Source of the DNA: Methanoprimaticola sp047501175
GTDB taxonomy: Archaea; Thermoplasmatota; Thermoplasmata; Methanomassiliicoccales; Methanomethylophilaceae
Direction: 5' to 3'
Length of the DNA stretch: 64,000 nt
Assembly (NCBI RefSeq): GCF_047501175.1
Contig: NZ_JBEQWH010000003.1
Coordinates: 1-64,000, forward strand
Numbering within the stretch: the stretch's first letter is position 1; every line of letters starts with the position of its first letter. Made by a program: the position numbers and the translations under genes. The notes beneath the pieces were generated by a model. The model worked only from the letters and a program-made list of their open reading frames with translations, was not told where the DNA came from and did no database searches. Shown one piece after another: positions 17,501 through 25,061 of this stretch.

Positions 17501-17597
17501 GATATCGATGGCGATGATATTCGGTGTCATCGTGGTCGTCATCCTGATCGCAGCTCTCGCGTTCCTCTTCATCAAGAGGAAGAACGCGAACGCCTGA
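14571..17597 (+). CDS. large secreted, membrane-anchored surface protein
   Basis: A 1008-residue surface protein. An N-terminal signal peptide (KTKQMAFAAFIVAAVAVFG, probable cleavage near residue 30) precedes an acidic, Thr/Ser/Gly-rich beta-type ectodomain. One transmembrane helix near 975-998 and a short basic tail (KRKNANA) anchor it. The ectodomain has loosely repeated units of roughly 70-80 residues marked by RIGEI, KIGEV and SIGEG and by alternating DIQ/SIK strands. Near residues 730-790 there is a Listeria-Bacteroides (InlB B-type) repeat-like stretch containing FEFYGWFDGYTV. This suggests adhesion or a cell-envelope role; the ligand is unknown. AAAGGAGG stands 6 nt before the ATG, and a TATA-like TTTATAAC lies near 14508. 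Confidence 0.8.
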   Translation: MKTKQMAFAAFIVAAVAVFGATAMFADSDAADNEASRTDVTISEVTTVTALSPMDLTGKNLIFEDGGNIVVENGGTLILGVTSINTALSGDGTVIELKEGAIISAFGSMTAMVADTTVDLKGSLVMVASIEIGESYSVNITMDIDGKLSAAGTTITGGDGKEISISVKPTDDGQVTEMSMNIPSIKGEVDTSIFEALIPGLDGFIPNDGFIPNEGLPFPGEIGKISMEITDIQASYKMVMNTEGMLISGIDNKDAKFRIGEIVAGTTVTLNDQSYDVKIDAEDLNIKFCASLSETPDMGMNAGIGLVTVDMKDPENNMSANFTVDDISLDFAIEQGSATSYTIKGHDTDRASFKIGEVSFKVDVGSEDIKGTMASTIKDIQLSAGLKITMAENSKVPEDITGSARFSIGEGSISSKIDGYTSSSFDGGFNGLNAEASLSTDKISINASLGSLKFDGDLPSRVMMRMTVINGLEAKNLKIDATITDIQNPVIDAKATLESLDAVAKIGGAKADISASGIEVIIGNNGPEGLTVASANFGMDAPTEYLQKIDGTISDLKATASGGYSMKSMDIKGTYPDKSVMTIVAKDVVVSEEKNSGSVEISGISKEMGTEMEFEMPEDVSLTIKDSYVGYIGMAGGKNVSGDVYLVSGTSIEYDGGEFYIPASSYGIEVHAFIDDGKITSATFAPVKGYEALPEYKEGVKYTLKDNVGTIEEFNGGLYATATPIVYTVTAGDKEYKAEFENFIIDIEAPADKEGFEFYGWFDGYTVTTDGLAYQLEVPSDVVLTPIWTIENVEWTASDKTYVINGAGAETVFIDSEKLDDLIADMSGKDMDSVKIGTEYGYAELDYYSLLYMSTLSVSIYKVDPIDPLVAEVTKGQTVYNIDVTYNTGSYMMGNSGNTGATFTITHKLESGQSADNLSVYNVNQYGRVAEISDVITKDNGDGTVDVTFSTPYGTSEGFDGYYIDTSSEGSSDNGGGISMAMIFGVIVVVILIAALAFLFIKRKNANA

Positions 17598-17604
17598 AAC
17601 CGAC

Positions 17605-17626
17605 GGCCCCTCTTTCGAGAGGGGCC
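17605..17626 (+). terminator. UUCG-loop hairpin after the surface protein gene
   Basis: GGCCCCTCT and AGAGGGGCC form a 9-bp perfect stem closed by a TTCG tetraloop, starting seven bases after the stop codon. This is a very stable 3' hairpin. Confidence 0.65.
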
Positions 17627-17665
17627 CCGAAACCGCTTAACCTGCATTCTACGAGATCGATGAAG

Positions 17666-17685
17666 GAGGACACATACGTGTCCTC
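17666..17685. terminator. second hairpin between the surface protein gene and fttA
   Basis: GAGGACAC and GTGTCCTC form an 8-bp stem with an ATAC loop. It lies midway between the two convergent genes and could serve as a backup 3' end for either transcript. Confidence 0.45.
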
Positions 17686-17706
17686 AAAACTTGAATAGAA
17701 GGAATG

Positions 17707-17732
17707 GTCCGGCACACCGGAGTGTGCCGGAC
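17707..17732 (-). terminator. 11-bp hairpin after fttA
   Basis: GTCCGGCACAC and GTGTGCCGGAC form an 11-bp perfect stem with a CGGA loop, nine bases beyond the fttA stop codon on the minus strand. It is the longest simple hairpin noticed in the window and fits the fttA 3' end. Confidence 0.6.
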
Positions 17733-17740
17733 GATGGTTT

Positions 17741-19645
17741 TCACCTGAGCCTGATGGTCTCGAGGTTCTGGGGAGCCTTGGTCTCGATCCCGTACTTCTT
17801 GTAGATGGACGATGCGAGATCGGTACACTTGCGGTCATCCCCGTGACCTATTATGATGCGGTCGGGCTTGGGATCCAGGGAGCTGATGTAACGCATGAGC
17901 TGCTTCCTGTCCGAGTGTCCCGAGAAACCGTCCACGGTCTCCCTCTGCATCCTGATCTTCAGGTTGATGGGCTTGCCCCTCATGTTCAGGGTTATCTCGG
18001 GCCTTCCCCTCTGGATGGTGCGCCCTATGCTTCCCTCGGACTGGTATCCCACGAATAGCAGCCAGTTCTTCTCATCGTCCGCCCACTCGCGGAAGTACTC
18101 CATGACGGGCCCTCCAGACATCATTCCGCTGGTGGCGAGGACGATGCACGGGTCGGGGGAGTGGCAGATCTCCTCCCTCATGTCGGCGGTCTCCACCCTC
18201 TTGAACGCGGGCGAGAGGAATGGGTTGTTGTTCTGCTGGAAGATCTGCGTCCTCAGCTGGCTGTTGAGATACTCGGGATATGCCGTGTGGATGGCGGTCG
18301 CCTCCCAGATCATACCGTCGAGCCATACGCTTATGGGAGGGATCTTCTTTGTACGTATGAGCTCCTCGATGACCAGCATGACCTCCTGGGAACGTCCAAC
18401 GGCGAAGACAGGGATCAGGACGTGTCCGCCGTGCTCCACGGCTTGCTGCAGGTAGTTCGCGAGCTGGTCAGACGCATCCGCCCTGGTGGGCTGCATGTCG
18501 TTGTGACCACCGTATGTGGACTCCATGACGAGGGTCTCCAACCTGGGGAACTTGGTGTTGGCCGGGTTGAACAGCCAGGTCTTCTCGTACTTGGTATCGC
18601 CGGAGAACGCCACGTTGTGCAGTCCCTCCCCGATGTGGAAGTGCGCTATCGCGGACCCGAGGATGTGTCCTGCGTTGTAGAACGTCAAGCGCACATCGGG
18701 CGCGATGTCGGTGACCTCGTTGTACTTAAGGGGAATCGTGTGCAGGATCTCCTGCCTTACGTGCTGCGCCTCATAGGGAGTCTTCTTGTTCTCGCCGAAC
18801 CCCAGCTTGATGTTGTCCAGCTGCAGGAGGGCCATGAGGTCCCTGGTGGGCGGGGTGCAGTACACCGGCCCCTTGTACCCGTACTTAAACAGTGCGGGAA
18901 GCGTCCCGCAGTGGTCCAGATGGGCGTGCGTTATGACAACGGCGTCCAGCTCCGAGAGGGGCTGCGCCTCGGGGATCCCGAAATAGGGGGTGTTCTCCGA
19001 AGATGGGTCGAGCCCGCAATCGATCAGGATCTTGCTCTCCCTCGTGGTGAGGAGGGACGCAGACCTTCCGACCTGCCTGAACCCTCCCATGGCGGTCACC
19101 CTGACCCACTGCTCTCCCTCCAGCTTGGGCCTGGCTATCCTCCTGGCCACCGCCTCGAGCATGTCCTGGCGCTCGTCGTGGTTCGCCCTGAGATACCCTC
19201 TGACATCCGAAACGGTCTTGGAAGGTATCGGCGGTGCACGGATGACCTTCACATTCCATCCGGACTCCTTGCGCAGGTCTGCAAGCAGCTTCCCCTCCTT
19301 CCCGACCACCTCGGACGGGTTGATGGCCTCGACGACTGCCTCCCCGGTCTCCTCTATGAAGTTGATGTCATAGATGTCCGCACTCTCGGGGATCATCGAG
19401 CGGATCATCTCGTCCACCTTCGACGGGTCCTCCAGCCCAGAGGGATCCGGACGGATGTCCACCCTACGGTGGATGTTCTGGGCGACCATCCTCGCGACGG
19501 AATCGTTCGCGGAGAGCTTCTCGTACTCGTCCGTGTAGACGACCACGATCGGACCCTCGAACTTTATGTCCTTGATGCTCACGTCGGGAGGCATGGAGCG
19601 CTTGACCTCCTCCCTCAGGGTATCGAACAGTCTATCGACATTCAT
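17741..19645 (-). CDS. fttA: archaeal transcription termination factor FttA (aCPSF1)
   Basis: FttA/aCPSF1 is the archaeal CPSF73-like ribonuclease that cuts nascent RNA and ends transcription. The 634-residue product has N-terminal KH-type domains (about 1-170, with INPSEVVGKEGKLLADLRKE). A metallo-beta-lactamase domain follows, with ITHAHLDHCG (His240, His242, Asp244, His245). Next come a beta-CASP domain (VMESTYGGH, PVFAVGRSQE, ATSGMMSGGP) and the final zinc ligands (DGFSGHSD, IIIGHGD). All catalytic motifs look intact. It lies 71 bases downstream of psmB on the same strand, and a strong hairpin follows it. A T-rich gap before the gene may hold its own promoter. Confidence 0.95.
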   Translation of the reverse strand: MNVDRLFDTLREEVKRSMPPDVSIKDIKFEGPIVVVYTDEYEKLSANDSVARMVAQNIHRRVDIRPDPSGLEDPSKVDEMIRSMIPESADIYDINFIEETGEAVVEAINPSEVVGKEGKLLADLRKESGWNVKVIRAPPIPSKTVSDVRGYLRANHDERQDMLEAVARRIARPKLEGEQWVRVTAMGGFRQVGRSASLLTTRESKILIDCGLDPSSENTPYFGIPEAQPLSELDAVVITHAHLDHCGTLPALFKYGYKGPVYCTPPTRDLMALLQLDNIKLGFGENKKTPYEAQHVRQEILHTIPLKYNEVTDIAPDVRLTFYNAGHILGSAIAHFHIGEGLHNVAFSGDTKYEKTWLFNPANTKFPRLETLVMESTYGGHNDMQPTRADASDQLANYLQQAVEHGGHVLIPVFAVGRSQEVMLVIEELIRTKKIPPISVWLDGMIWEATAIHTAYPEYLNSQLRTQIFQQNNNPFLSPAFKRVETADMREEICHSPDPCIVLATSGMMSGGPVMEYFREWADDEKNWLLFVGYQSEGSIGRTIQRGRPEITLNMRGKPINLKIRMQRETVDGFSGHSDRKQLMRYISSLDPKPDRIIIGHGDDRKCTDLASSIYKKYGIETKAPQNLETIRLR

Positions 19646-19716
19646 GTAAAGACCTGCTTTGTAATTGTTGAAATTCGGAAAAAAGGGGTTTTGGAAGATG
19701 TTTCGACCAGTTATCC

Positions 19717-20349
19717 TCAGTTGGGGAAGTCGATCCCGAGCGCGTCGCAGCGCTTCAGGATCTCCTCGTGTGAAATGGACTCGTATCCGTCCGGACCGAT
19801 GTAGGAGACCAGCATTCCGTCCCCGGTGCAGTTGTCCCTCTTCCTTGCGGAGTTGAGGGCCCTTATCGCGACATCGATCCCTTCGTCCTTCGTCATGCCG
19901 TCCTTGTAGAACGCCTCCAGCGCTCCCAGTGCGTAGACGGAACCGGATCCGACGGACATGTAGTTGTCCTCTATATATCCGCCCGCCCCGTCGATGCTGT
20001 AGACATGACCGCCTGTCCTGTCGTACCCTCCGACGATGAGTCCGAGGTAGAATCCCTGGCGGATGACGCTTGCCACAAGCGTCGCCGCCGCGTTGACAGA
20101 CATGGGGGCACCCTTCCTCATCGTGTAGATGGACATCTCGCTCTGCATGAAGCGGACCATGAGCTGGGCGTCACCGACGCCCCCGGCGATGGTCATCCCG
20201 AGATTGTCCGTGAGCTGGTAGACCTTCTGGACATGGGTGTGAGCGATCTGGTTGCCCATGGTGGCCCTCTGATCGGATGCAAGAATGACTCCGTCTTTCA
20301 ATTTCATTCCGATTGTGGTCGTACCCGTCTTAAGAATGTCCTCAGTCAT
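19717..20349 (-). CDS. psmB: proteasome beta subunit
   Basis: The catalytic subunit of the archaeal 20S proteasome, 210 residues. A short propeptide ends in Gly9, and the new N-terminus is TTTIGMKLKDG, so Thr10 becomes the nucleophile after self-cleavage. SDQRATMGN and the late GGYDRTGGHVYSIDGAGG and GSGSVYALG regions are family-typical. ATG 20349 was chosen over TTG 20355; AGGAG lies just upstream, and TTTATATA at about 20424-20431 gives a leader of some 50 nt. It is probably co-transcribed with fttA. The alpha subunit gene is not in the window. Confidence 0.94.
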   Translation of the reverse strand: MTEDILKTGTTTIGMKLKDGVILASDQRATMGNQIAHTHVQKVYQLTDNLGMTIAGGVGDAQLMVRFMQSEMSIYTMRKGAPMSVNAAATLVASVIRQGFYLGLIVGGYDRTGGHVYSIDGAGGYIEDNYMSVGSGSVYALGALEAFYKDGMTKDEGIDVAIRALNSARKRDNCTGDGMLVSYIGPDGYESISHEEILKRCDALGIDFPN

Positions 20350-20549
20350 GGTCAATCTCCTATCTAGTTGATGGAAAAAGGCACTGTCCTCGACTGTGCT
20401 GTGTTTGACTAAATGAGCGATGCTATATAAACCCTGGGTAACCGCCGAGATAGCCTGTAGGTGGGAACGGTCCGTCAGGGGCCCACGTCCGTCCGCAACG
20501 CTCGGAACACGTCGCTATCCACATATCCCCGGCCGACCATGTCGCACCC

Positions 20550-21599
20550 ATGAAGGCCATGATCTTCGGAGGCGTAGGCGACCTCCACATGGGGGACATC
20601 CCGGAACCAGCCCTGGAGAGGTCGACCGATGCGATCGTACGCGTGACCATGTCGTCCATATGCACCAGCGACCTGCACATCGGGGCCGGCGCGGTACCGC
20701 GTGCCGTTCCCGGGATCGCGCTCGGACACGAGTTCGTGGGAGTGGTGGAGAAGGTCGGGGCCGATGTGAAGAATGTCTCGGTCGGGGACCGCGTGGCCGT
20801 GAACTGCGAGACCTATTGCGGCGAGTGCTTCTTCTGCAGGCATGGCTGGGTCAACAACTGCACGGACCCCGCCGGAGGATGGGCGCTCGGATGCAGGATA
20901 GATGGCGGTCAGGCCGAGAGATGCAGGGTCCCCTTCGCGGACAACTGCCTGACGGTCATCCCGGATCCCGTGTCGGACGAGAAGGCTCTCCTGACGGGGG
21001 ACCTCCTCTCCACCGGGTACTGGGCATGCGACATCGCTGGAATGGAGGAAGGGCACACGGTCGCGGTCATAGGCGCGGGACCAACGGGGCTGTGCTGCGC
21101 CATGATGGCCGGATTGAAGGGACCGGCCGACATCGTGATCGTAGACGTCGACGAGACCCGCCTGGAGTTCGCCAGGGAGCACGGAATCGGGACGGCGTAC
21201 GTGAATCCGCTCAGACAGGACTTGGAAGAAGAGCTGAAGGGGATGACGGACGGCAGGGGAGCGGACGTTGTCCTGGAGGTCGCCGGCGGAAGCGATACCT
21301 TCGAATGCGCATGGAGGGCGGCCCGTCCCAATGCGACGGTGGTCATCGTCGCCATGTACGACTCCCCCCAGACCCTGCCTCTCCCGGAGATGTACGGAAA
21401 GAACCTGACGTTCAGGACCGGAGGGGTCGACGGGTCCCACTGCGGGGACATCATGGACCTCATAGCCTCGGGCAGGGTGGACGCATCCTGCCTCATCACC
21501 CACAGATTCCCGTTTTCCCGCATCGAAGAGGCATACGACCTGTTCTCCGACCGCAGGGATGGTGTCATGAAAGTAGCTATTAACTTCATCAATGAATAA
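20550..21599 (+). CDS. zinc-dependent alcohol dehydrogenase (MDR superfamily)
   Basis: A medium-chain dehydrogenase of 349 residues. Catalytic zinc ligands are Cys38, His60 and Glu61 (LGHEFVG). The structural zinc site is complete at Cys90, Cys93, Cys96 and Cys104. The Rossmann motif VIGAGPTGL is followed by VIVDVDETRLEFA, with an acidic residue after the second strand, so NAD is more likely than NADP. It should interconvert an alcohol and an aldehyde or ketone; the substrate is unknown. It is divergent from psmB and has a weak TATA-like ACATATCC near 20519. Its last codons overlap a palindrome pair upstream of trpB. It ends with TAA. Confidence 0.87.
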   Translation: MKAMIFGGVGDLHMGDIPEPALERSTDAIVRVTMSSICTSDLHIGAGAVPRAVPGIALGHEFVGVVEKVGADVKNVSVGDRVAVNCETYCGECFFCRHGWVNNCTDPAGGWALGCRIDGGQAERCRVPFADNCLTVIPDPVSDEKALLTGDLLSTGYWACDIAGMEEGHTVAVIGAGPTGLCCAMMAGLKGPADIVIVDVDETRLEFAREHGIGTAYVNPLRQDLEEELKGMTDGRGADVVLEVAGGSDTFECAWRAARPNATVVIVAMYDSPQTLPLPEMYGKNLTFRTGGVDGSHCGDIMDLIASGRVDASCLITHRFPFSRIEEAYDLFSDRRDGVMKVAINFINE

Positions 21600-21616
21600 A
21601 ATAATTCATTAATGAA
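21585..21616 (+). promoter_or_regulatory. tandem palindromes upstream of trpBA
   Basis: TTCATCAATGAA (21585-21596) and the perfect palindrome TTCATTAATGAA (21605-21616) are near-identical 12-mers spaced exactly 20 bp start to start, about two helical turns. The first overlaps the end of the adh coding region. The second ends about ten bases before the TATA-like ACATATAAG (about 21626-21634). This is a good candidate operator for a dimeric repressor or activator of trpBA. The regulator is not identified. Confidence 0.5.
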
Positions 21617-21647
21617 CATAAAATACATATAAGCTGTACCCTTCCCA

Positions 21648-22841
21648 ATGGATATGACAAGAGACGGAAGATACGGCGAATACGGTGGCCAATACGTTCC
21701 AGAGACCCTGATGAACGCCGTCATCGAGCTGGATGAGGCGTATCACAAATGCATCAAGGACCCCGGATTCCTCGCCGAGGTCGACCGCATGAACAGGGAG
21801 TACACCGGGAGGCCCTCCCCCCTCTACTATGCGAGGAGGATGACCGAGGACCTCGGAGGTGCGAGGATCTATCTCAAAAGGGAGGACCTGAACCACACCG
21901 GTGCCCATAAGATCAACAATGTCATCGGGCAGTGCCTGCTTGCCAAGAGGATGGGCAAGACCCGCGTCATAGCCGAGACGGGAGCAGGCCAGCACGGCGT
22001 CGCGACGGCGACCCTCGCCGCATACCTCGGACTGGAGTGCGAGGTGTTCATGGGGGTCCACGATGTCGAGAGACAGGCCCTCAACGTCTACAGGATGGAA
22101 CTCCTGGGAGCCAAGGTCCACCCGGTCAAGGAAGGTACCGGCGTCCTCAAGGACGCCGTGAACGAGACGCTCCGCGAATGGACCAAGAGGGTGGACGACA
22201 CCCACTACGTCATCGGGACCGTCATGGGACCCGCCCCGTTCCCCGAGATGGTGTGCGAGTTCCAGAGCGTCATAGGGCGCGAGGTCCGCAGACAGATGAC
22301 CGAGGCCGAAGGGAGGATACCGGACTACCTGCTCGCATGTGTGGGCGGGGGCAGCAACGCCATCGGTCTGTTCCACCCGTTCATCGACGACATGGACGTC
22401 AGGATGATCGGCTGCGAGGCCGGCGGGAAGGGCGTCGACACAGACCAGCACGCCGCGACCATGACCAAGGGCACCACAGGGGTCTTCCATGGGATGAAGT
22501 CCCTCTTCTGCCAGGACAAGTACGGTCAGATCGCACCCGTGTATTCCATATCGGCCGGACTCGACTATCCCGGGATCGGTCCGGAGCACGCCTACCTGAA
22601 GTCCCTCGACCGCGCGCAGTACGTTGCCGTGACGGATGATGAGGCAGTGTCGGCGTTCGAGTACCTTTCCAGGACGGAGGGGATCATCCCCGCCATCGAA
22701 TCGTCCCACGCGGTCGCACACGCCATGGATCTGGCACCCACCCTGGACAAGGACGACCTCATGGTCGTCAACCTGTCCGGGCGCGGCGACAAGGATGTGG
22801 CCGCGATAGCCAGGTACAGAGGGAGGGACATCCATGATTGA
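21648..22841 (+). CDS. trpB: tryptophan synthase beta subunit
   Basis: The PLP enzyme that joins indole and serine to make tryptophan. The 397-residue product is of the TrpB1 type: GEYGGQYVPETLM, the PLP lysine Lys88 in HTGAHKINN, ETGAGQHGVA, the phosphate-binding loop GGGSNAIG and the late SGRGDKD. It pairs with trpA, which starts inside its last codons. The transcript start predicted from the TATA box (about 21653) falls on the second in-frame ATG at 21654, so the true start may be two codons later. It is controlled by its own promoter, separate from the trpEGDCF operon that converges on it. Confidence 0.95.
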   Translation: MDMTRDGRYGEYGGQYVPETLMNAVIELDEAYHKCIKDPGFLAEVDRMNREYTGRPSPLYYARRMTEDLGGARIYLKREDLNHTGAHKINNVIGQCLLAKRMGKTRVIAETGAGQHGVATATLAAYLGLECEVFMGVHDVERQALNVYRMELLGAKVHPVKEGTGVLKDAVNETLREWTKRVDDTHYVIGTVMGPAPFPEMVCEFQSVIGREVRRQMTEAEGRIPDYLLACVGGGSNAIGLFHPFIDDMDVRMIGCEAGGKGVDTDQHAATMTKGTTGVFHGMKSLFCQDKYGQIAPVYSISAGLDYPGIGPEHAYLKSLDRAQYVAVTDDEAVSAFEYLSRTEGIIPAIESSHAVAHAMDLAPTLDKDDLMVVNLSGRGDKDVAAIARYRGRDIHD

Positions 22842-23619
22842 TCCCGACGCGGTCCTCAGGGACGTGTTCTCCCACAGGGCGTTCATCCCGTTCATCACAT
22901 GCGGGGACCCGGACATCGGGACGTCCGAGAAGATCGTGCGCACGCTCGCATCCGCCGGAGCCGACCTCATCGAGCTGGGGCTCCCGTTCTCGGACCCCAT
23001 CGCAGAGGGTCCCGTGATACAGAACGCGGACGTCCGTGCCCTCGCGTCCAACACCACGACGGACGACATATTCGACATGGCCATGCGCATCAGGGAGGAC
23101 CTGGACGTCCCCATGCTGATAATGACGTACTTCAACCCCGTGTTCGTCTACGGGTGCGAGAGGTTCCTCCAGAGATGCGAGGATGCCGGGATCTGCGCCC
23201 TGATAGTCCCGGACCTGCCCTATGAGGAGAAGGCCGACATACAGGAATGCTGCACCAGGCACAACGTCAGACTGATCTCGATGATCGCCCCCACCTCGGA
23301 GGGACGGATCTCGGAGATAGCCTCGCACGCGGAGGGGTTCATCTACGTTGTGTCGTCGATGGGGGTCACCGGGACGAGGACCCAGTTCAGCTCCGATGTG
23401 GAGGGGATGGTGTCCACGCTCAGGAAGGCGACCGACCTGCCCTGCGCGGTCGGTTTCGGGATATCCACGCCCGAACAGGCCCGCCGCATGACGGACTTCG
23501 CCGACGGTGCCATCGTCGGGTCGGCGATCGTCAAGATAATAGAGAAGCACGGGACGGAGTGCGTACCGTTCGTGGAGGAGTACGTCCGCGGGATGAGGGC
23601 CGCGCTGGACGCTGAATGA
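22834..23619 (+). CDS. trpA: tryptophan synthase alpha subunit
   Basis: Cleaves indole-3-glycerol phosphate to indole, which is channelled to TrpB. The product is 261 residues and a TIM barrel: FIPFITCGDPD, the catalytic Glu47 in IELGLPFSDP, then AEGPVIQ. The residue equivalent to catalytic Asp60 of the E. coli enzyme is Glu58 here, a conservative change. GFGISTPEQA and GAIVGSAIVKII form the phosphate site. It overlaps trpB by eight bases. Only 15 bases separate its stop from the stop of the convergent trpF, and I see no hairpin between them. Confidence 0.94.
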   Translation: MIDPDAVLRDVFSHRAFIPFITCGDPDIGTSEKIVRTLASAGADLIELGLPFSDPIAEGPVIQNADVRALASNTTTDDIFDMAMRIREDLDVPMLIMTYFNPVFVYGCERFLQRCEDAGICALIVPDLPYEEKADIQECCTRHNVRLISMIAPTSEGRISEIASHAEGFIYVVSSMGVTGTRTQFSSDVEGMVSTLRKATDLPCAVGFGISTPEQARRMTDFADGAIVGSAIVKIIEKHGTECVPFVEEYVRGMRAALDAE

Positions 23620-23634
23620 GTCTCGAAAACCCCT

Positions 23635-24273
23635 TCAAACCCCTTTCGCATCGCATCGGTGATGTTCCAGGAGCGGCTCGAAGTTCCCCCTCGCCGCATA
23701 GACGAAGGAGGTCATCTTCGTGGGGTCCTTGGCCCCGTCCGTCTCCACTCCCGACGACACATCGACGCCGGCGGGACCGAGCGTCCTGACGGCCTCCAGC
23801 ACGTTGGACGGGTCCAACCCCCCGGACAATATGTACGGGACGGGGACATCCTGAAGGATCTCCGTGTCGATCCTCCTGCCGGAACCCATACCGGCATCCA
23901 GCATTATGTGGTCAGCCTCGCACGACACGGCGAGGTCGAGGTCCTCCCTCCCATTGATTATGAACGCCTGTATTACCGGCACCCCGGCCGCATCGACTAC
24001 CCTGCGCACATAGCTCCGGTCCGACGCGTCATGGATCTGCACCATGTCTATCAGCCCGGAATCGACCATGTCGCGGATGAACCCCGGGTCCTCCCTGACG
24101 AAGACCCCGACGCGGGTGATGTCGCCGAGCATCGAGGATATCTCCGACGCCCTCTCCTTCGTGATGAAGCGTCTGCTGCCCTCATGGAACACGAACCCGA
24201 CCATGTCGGGACCGGCCATGTTCGAGTATATGGCGTCCAGGGGCGACATCAGCCCGCATATCTTCACTATCAT
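23635..24273 (-). CDS. trpF: phosphoribosylanthranilate isomerase
   Basis: Catalyses the Amadori rearrangement of N-phosphoribosylanthranilate. The 212-residue barrel has catalytic Cys6 in VKICGL, GFVFHEGSRRF, VQIHD, catalytic Asp in MLDAGMGSGR, and the phosphate loop LSGGLDPSNV with VDVSSGVE. It is the last gene of the trpEGDCF operon and overlaps trpC by four bases. Confidence 0.93.
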   Translation of the reverse strand: MIVKICGLMSPLDAIYSNMAGPDMVGFVFHEGSRRFITKERASEISSMLGDITRVGVFVREDPGFIRDMVDSGLIDMVQIHDASDRSYVRRVVDAAGVPVIQAFIINGREDLDLAVSCEADHIMLDAGMGSGRRIDTEILQDVPVPYILSGGLDPSNVLEAVRTLGPAGVDVSSGVETDGAKDPTKMTSFVYAARGNFEPLLEHHRCDAKGV

Positions 24274-25061
24274 GACCTCATCGACTCCAGGGTCGCATGC
24301 GGATCGGACGAGCGCATCAATGCCTCTCCCACGAGGACGGCGTCGAATCCCGCATCCCTGAGCATCCTGACGTCCTCCGCGGACGTTATGCCGCTCTCGG
24401 ACACCGCGACCACCGAGTCGGGGATGTGGTCCCTGAGCTTTAGACTGTTTCCCAGGTCCACGGTGAACGTGGACAGGTCACGGTTGTTTATGCCTATGAT
24501 CTCCGCATCCGACGAGACCGCCCTCTCGACCTCCTCCCTGGTGTGCGCCTCCACGAGCGCATCCATGCCAAGGGACTCCGCGAGCTCGCGGTACGACCGG
24601 AGCTGCCGGTCGCTCAGGATCGCCGCTATCAGCAGCACCGCTGACGCGCCGATCTCCTTCGCACGGTATATCTGGTACTCGTCGATTATGAAGTCCTTCC
24701 TGAGGACCGGCACGGAGACCGTGTCCGCGATGTCCTCCAGGTACGCATCCCTCCCCTTGAAGAAGCGGGGCTCCGTGAGCACCGATATCGCGGATGCGCC
24801 GGCACGCTCGTAGCCCTTCGCTATGTCCAGGTACGGGAACTCCTCGGAGATCATGCCCTTGGACGGGGATGCCCTCTTCACCTCGCAGATGAAGGACATA
24901 CCGTCGGAACGGAGGTTGCGGATGAACGGAAACCCCGTCCGGCGTGGACGCACCATGCTCCCCTCCTTGACATCGGAGAACGGACGCACCGTGCGCTCGA
25001 AGGACACCCTCATGCGGGTGCTCTCCACGATGCTGTCAAGGATCGAGGACATCTCCCTCAC
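24270..25061 (-). CDS. trpC: indole-3-glycerol phosphate synthase
   Basis: Closes the indole ring by decarboxylating CdRP. The 263-residue product carries the family catalytic set: ICEVKRASPSKG (Lys), LTEPRFFKG, VLRKDFIIDEYQIY (Lys), LVEAHT (Glu), IGINNRDLSTF (Asn) and the phosphate loops SESGI and GEALMRS. It overlaps trpD by 26 bases and trpF by four. The start is ATG 25061; ATG 25052 would shorten the overlap. Confidence 0.94.
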   Translation of the reverse strand: MREMSSILDSIVESTRMRVSFERTVRPFSDVKEGSMVRPRRTGFPFIRNLRSDGMSFICEVKRASPSKGMISEEFPYLDIAKGYERAGASAISVLTEPRFFKGRDAYLEDIADTVSVPVLRKDFIIDEYQIYRAKEIGASAVLLIAAILSDRQLRSYRELAESLGMDALVEAHTREEVERAVSSDAEIIGINNRDLSTFTVDLGNSLKLRDHIPDSVVAVSESGITSAEDVRMLRDAGFDAVLVGEALMRSSDPHATLESMRS

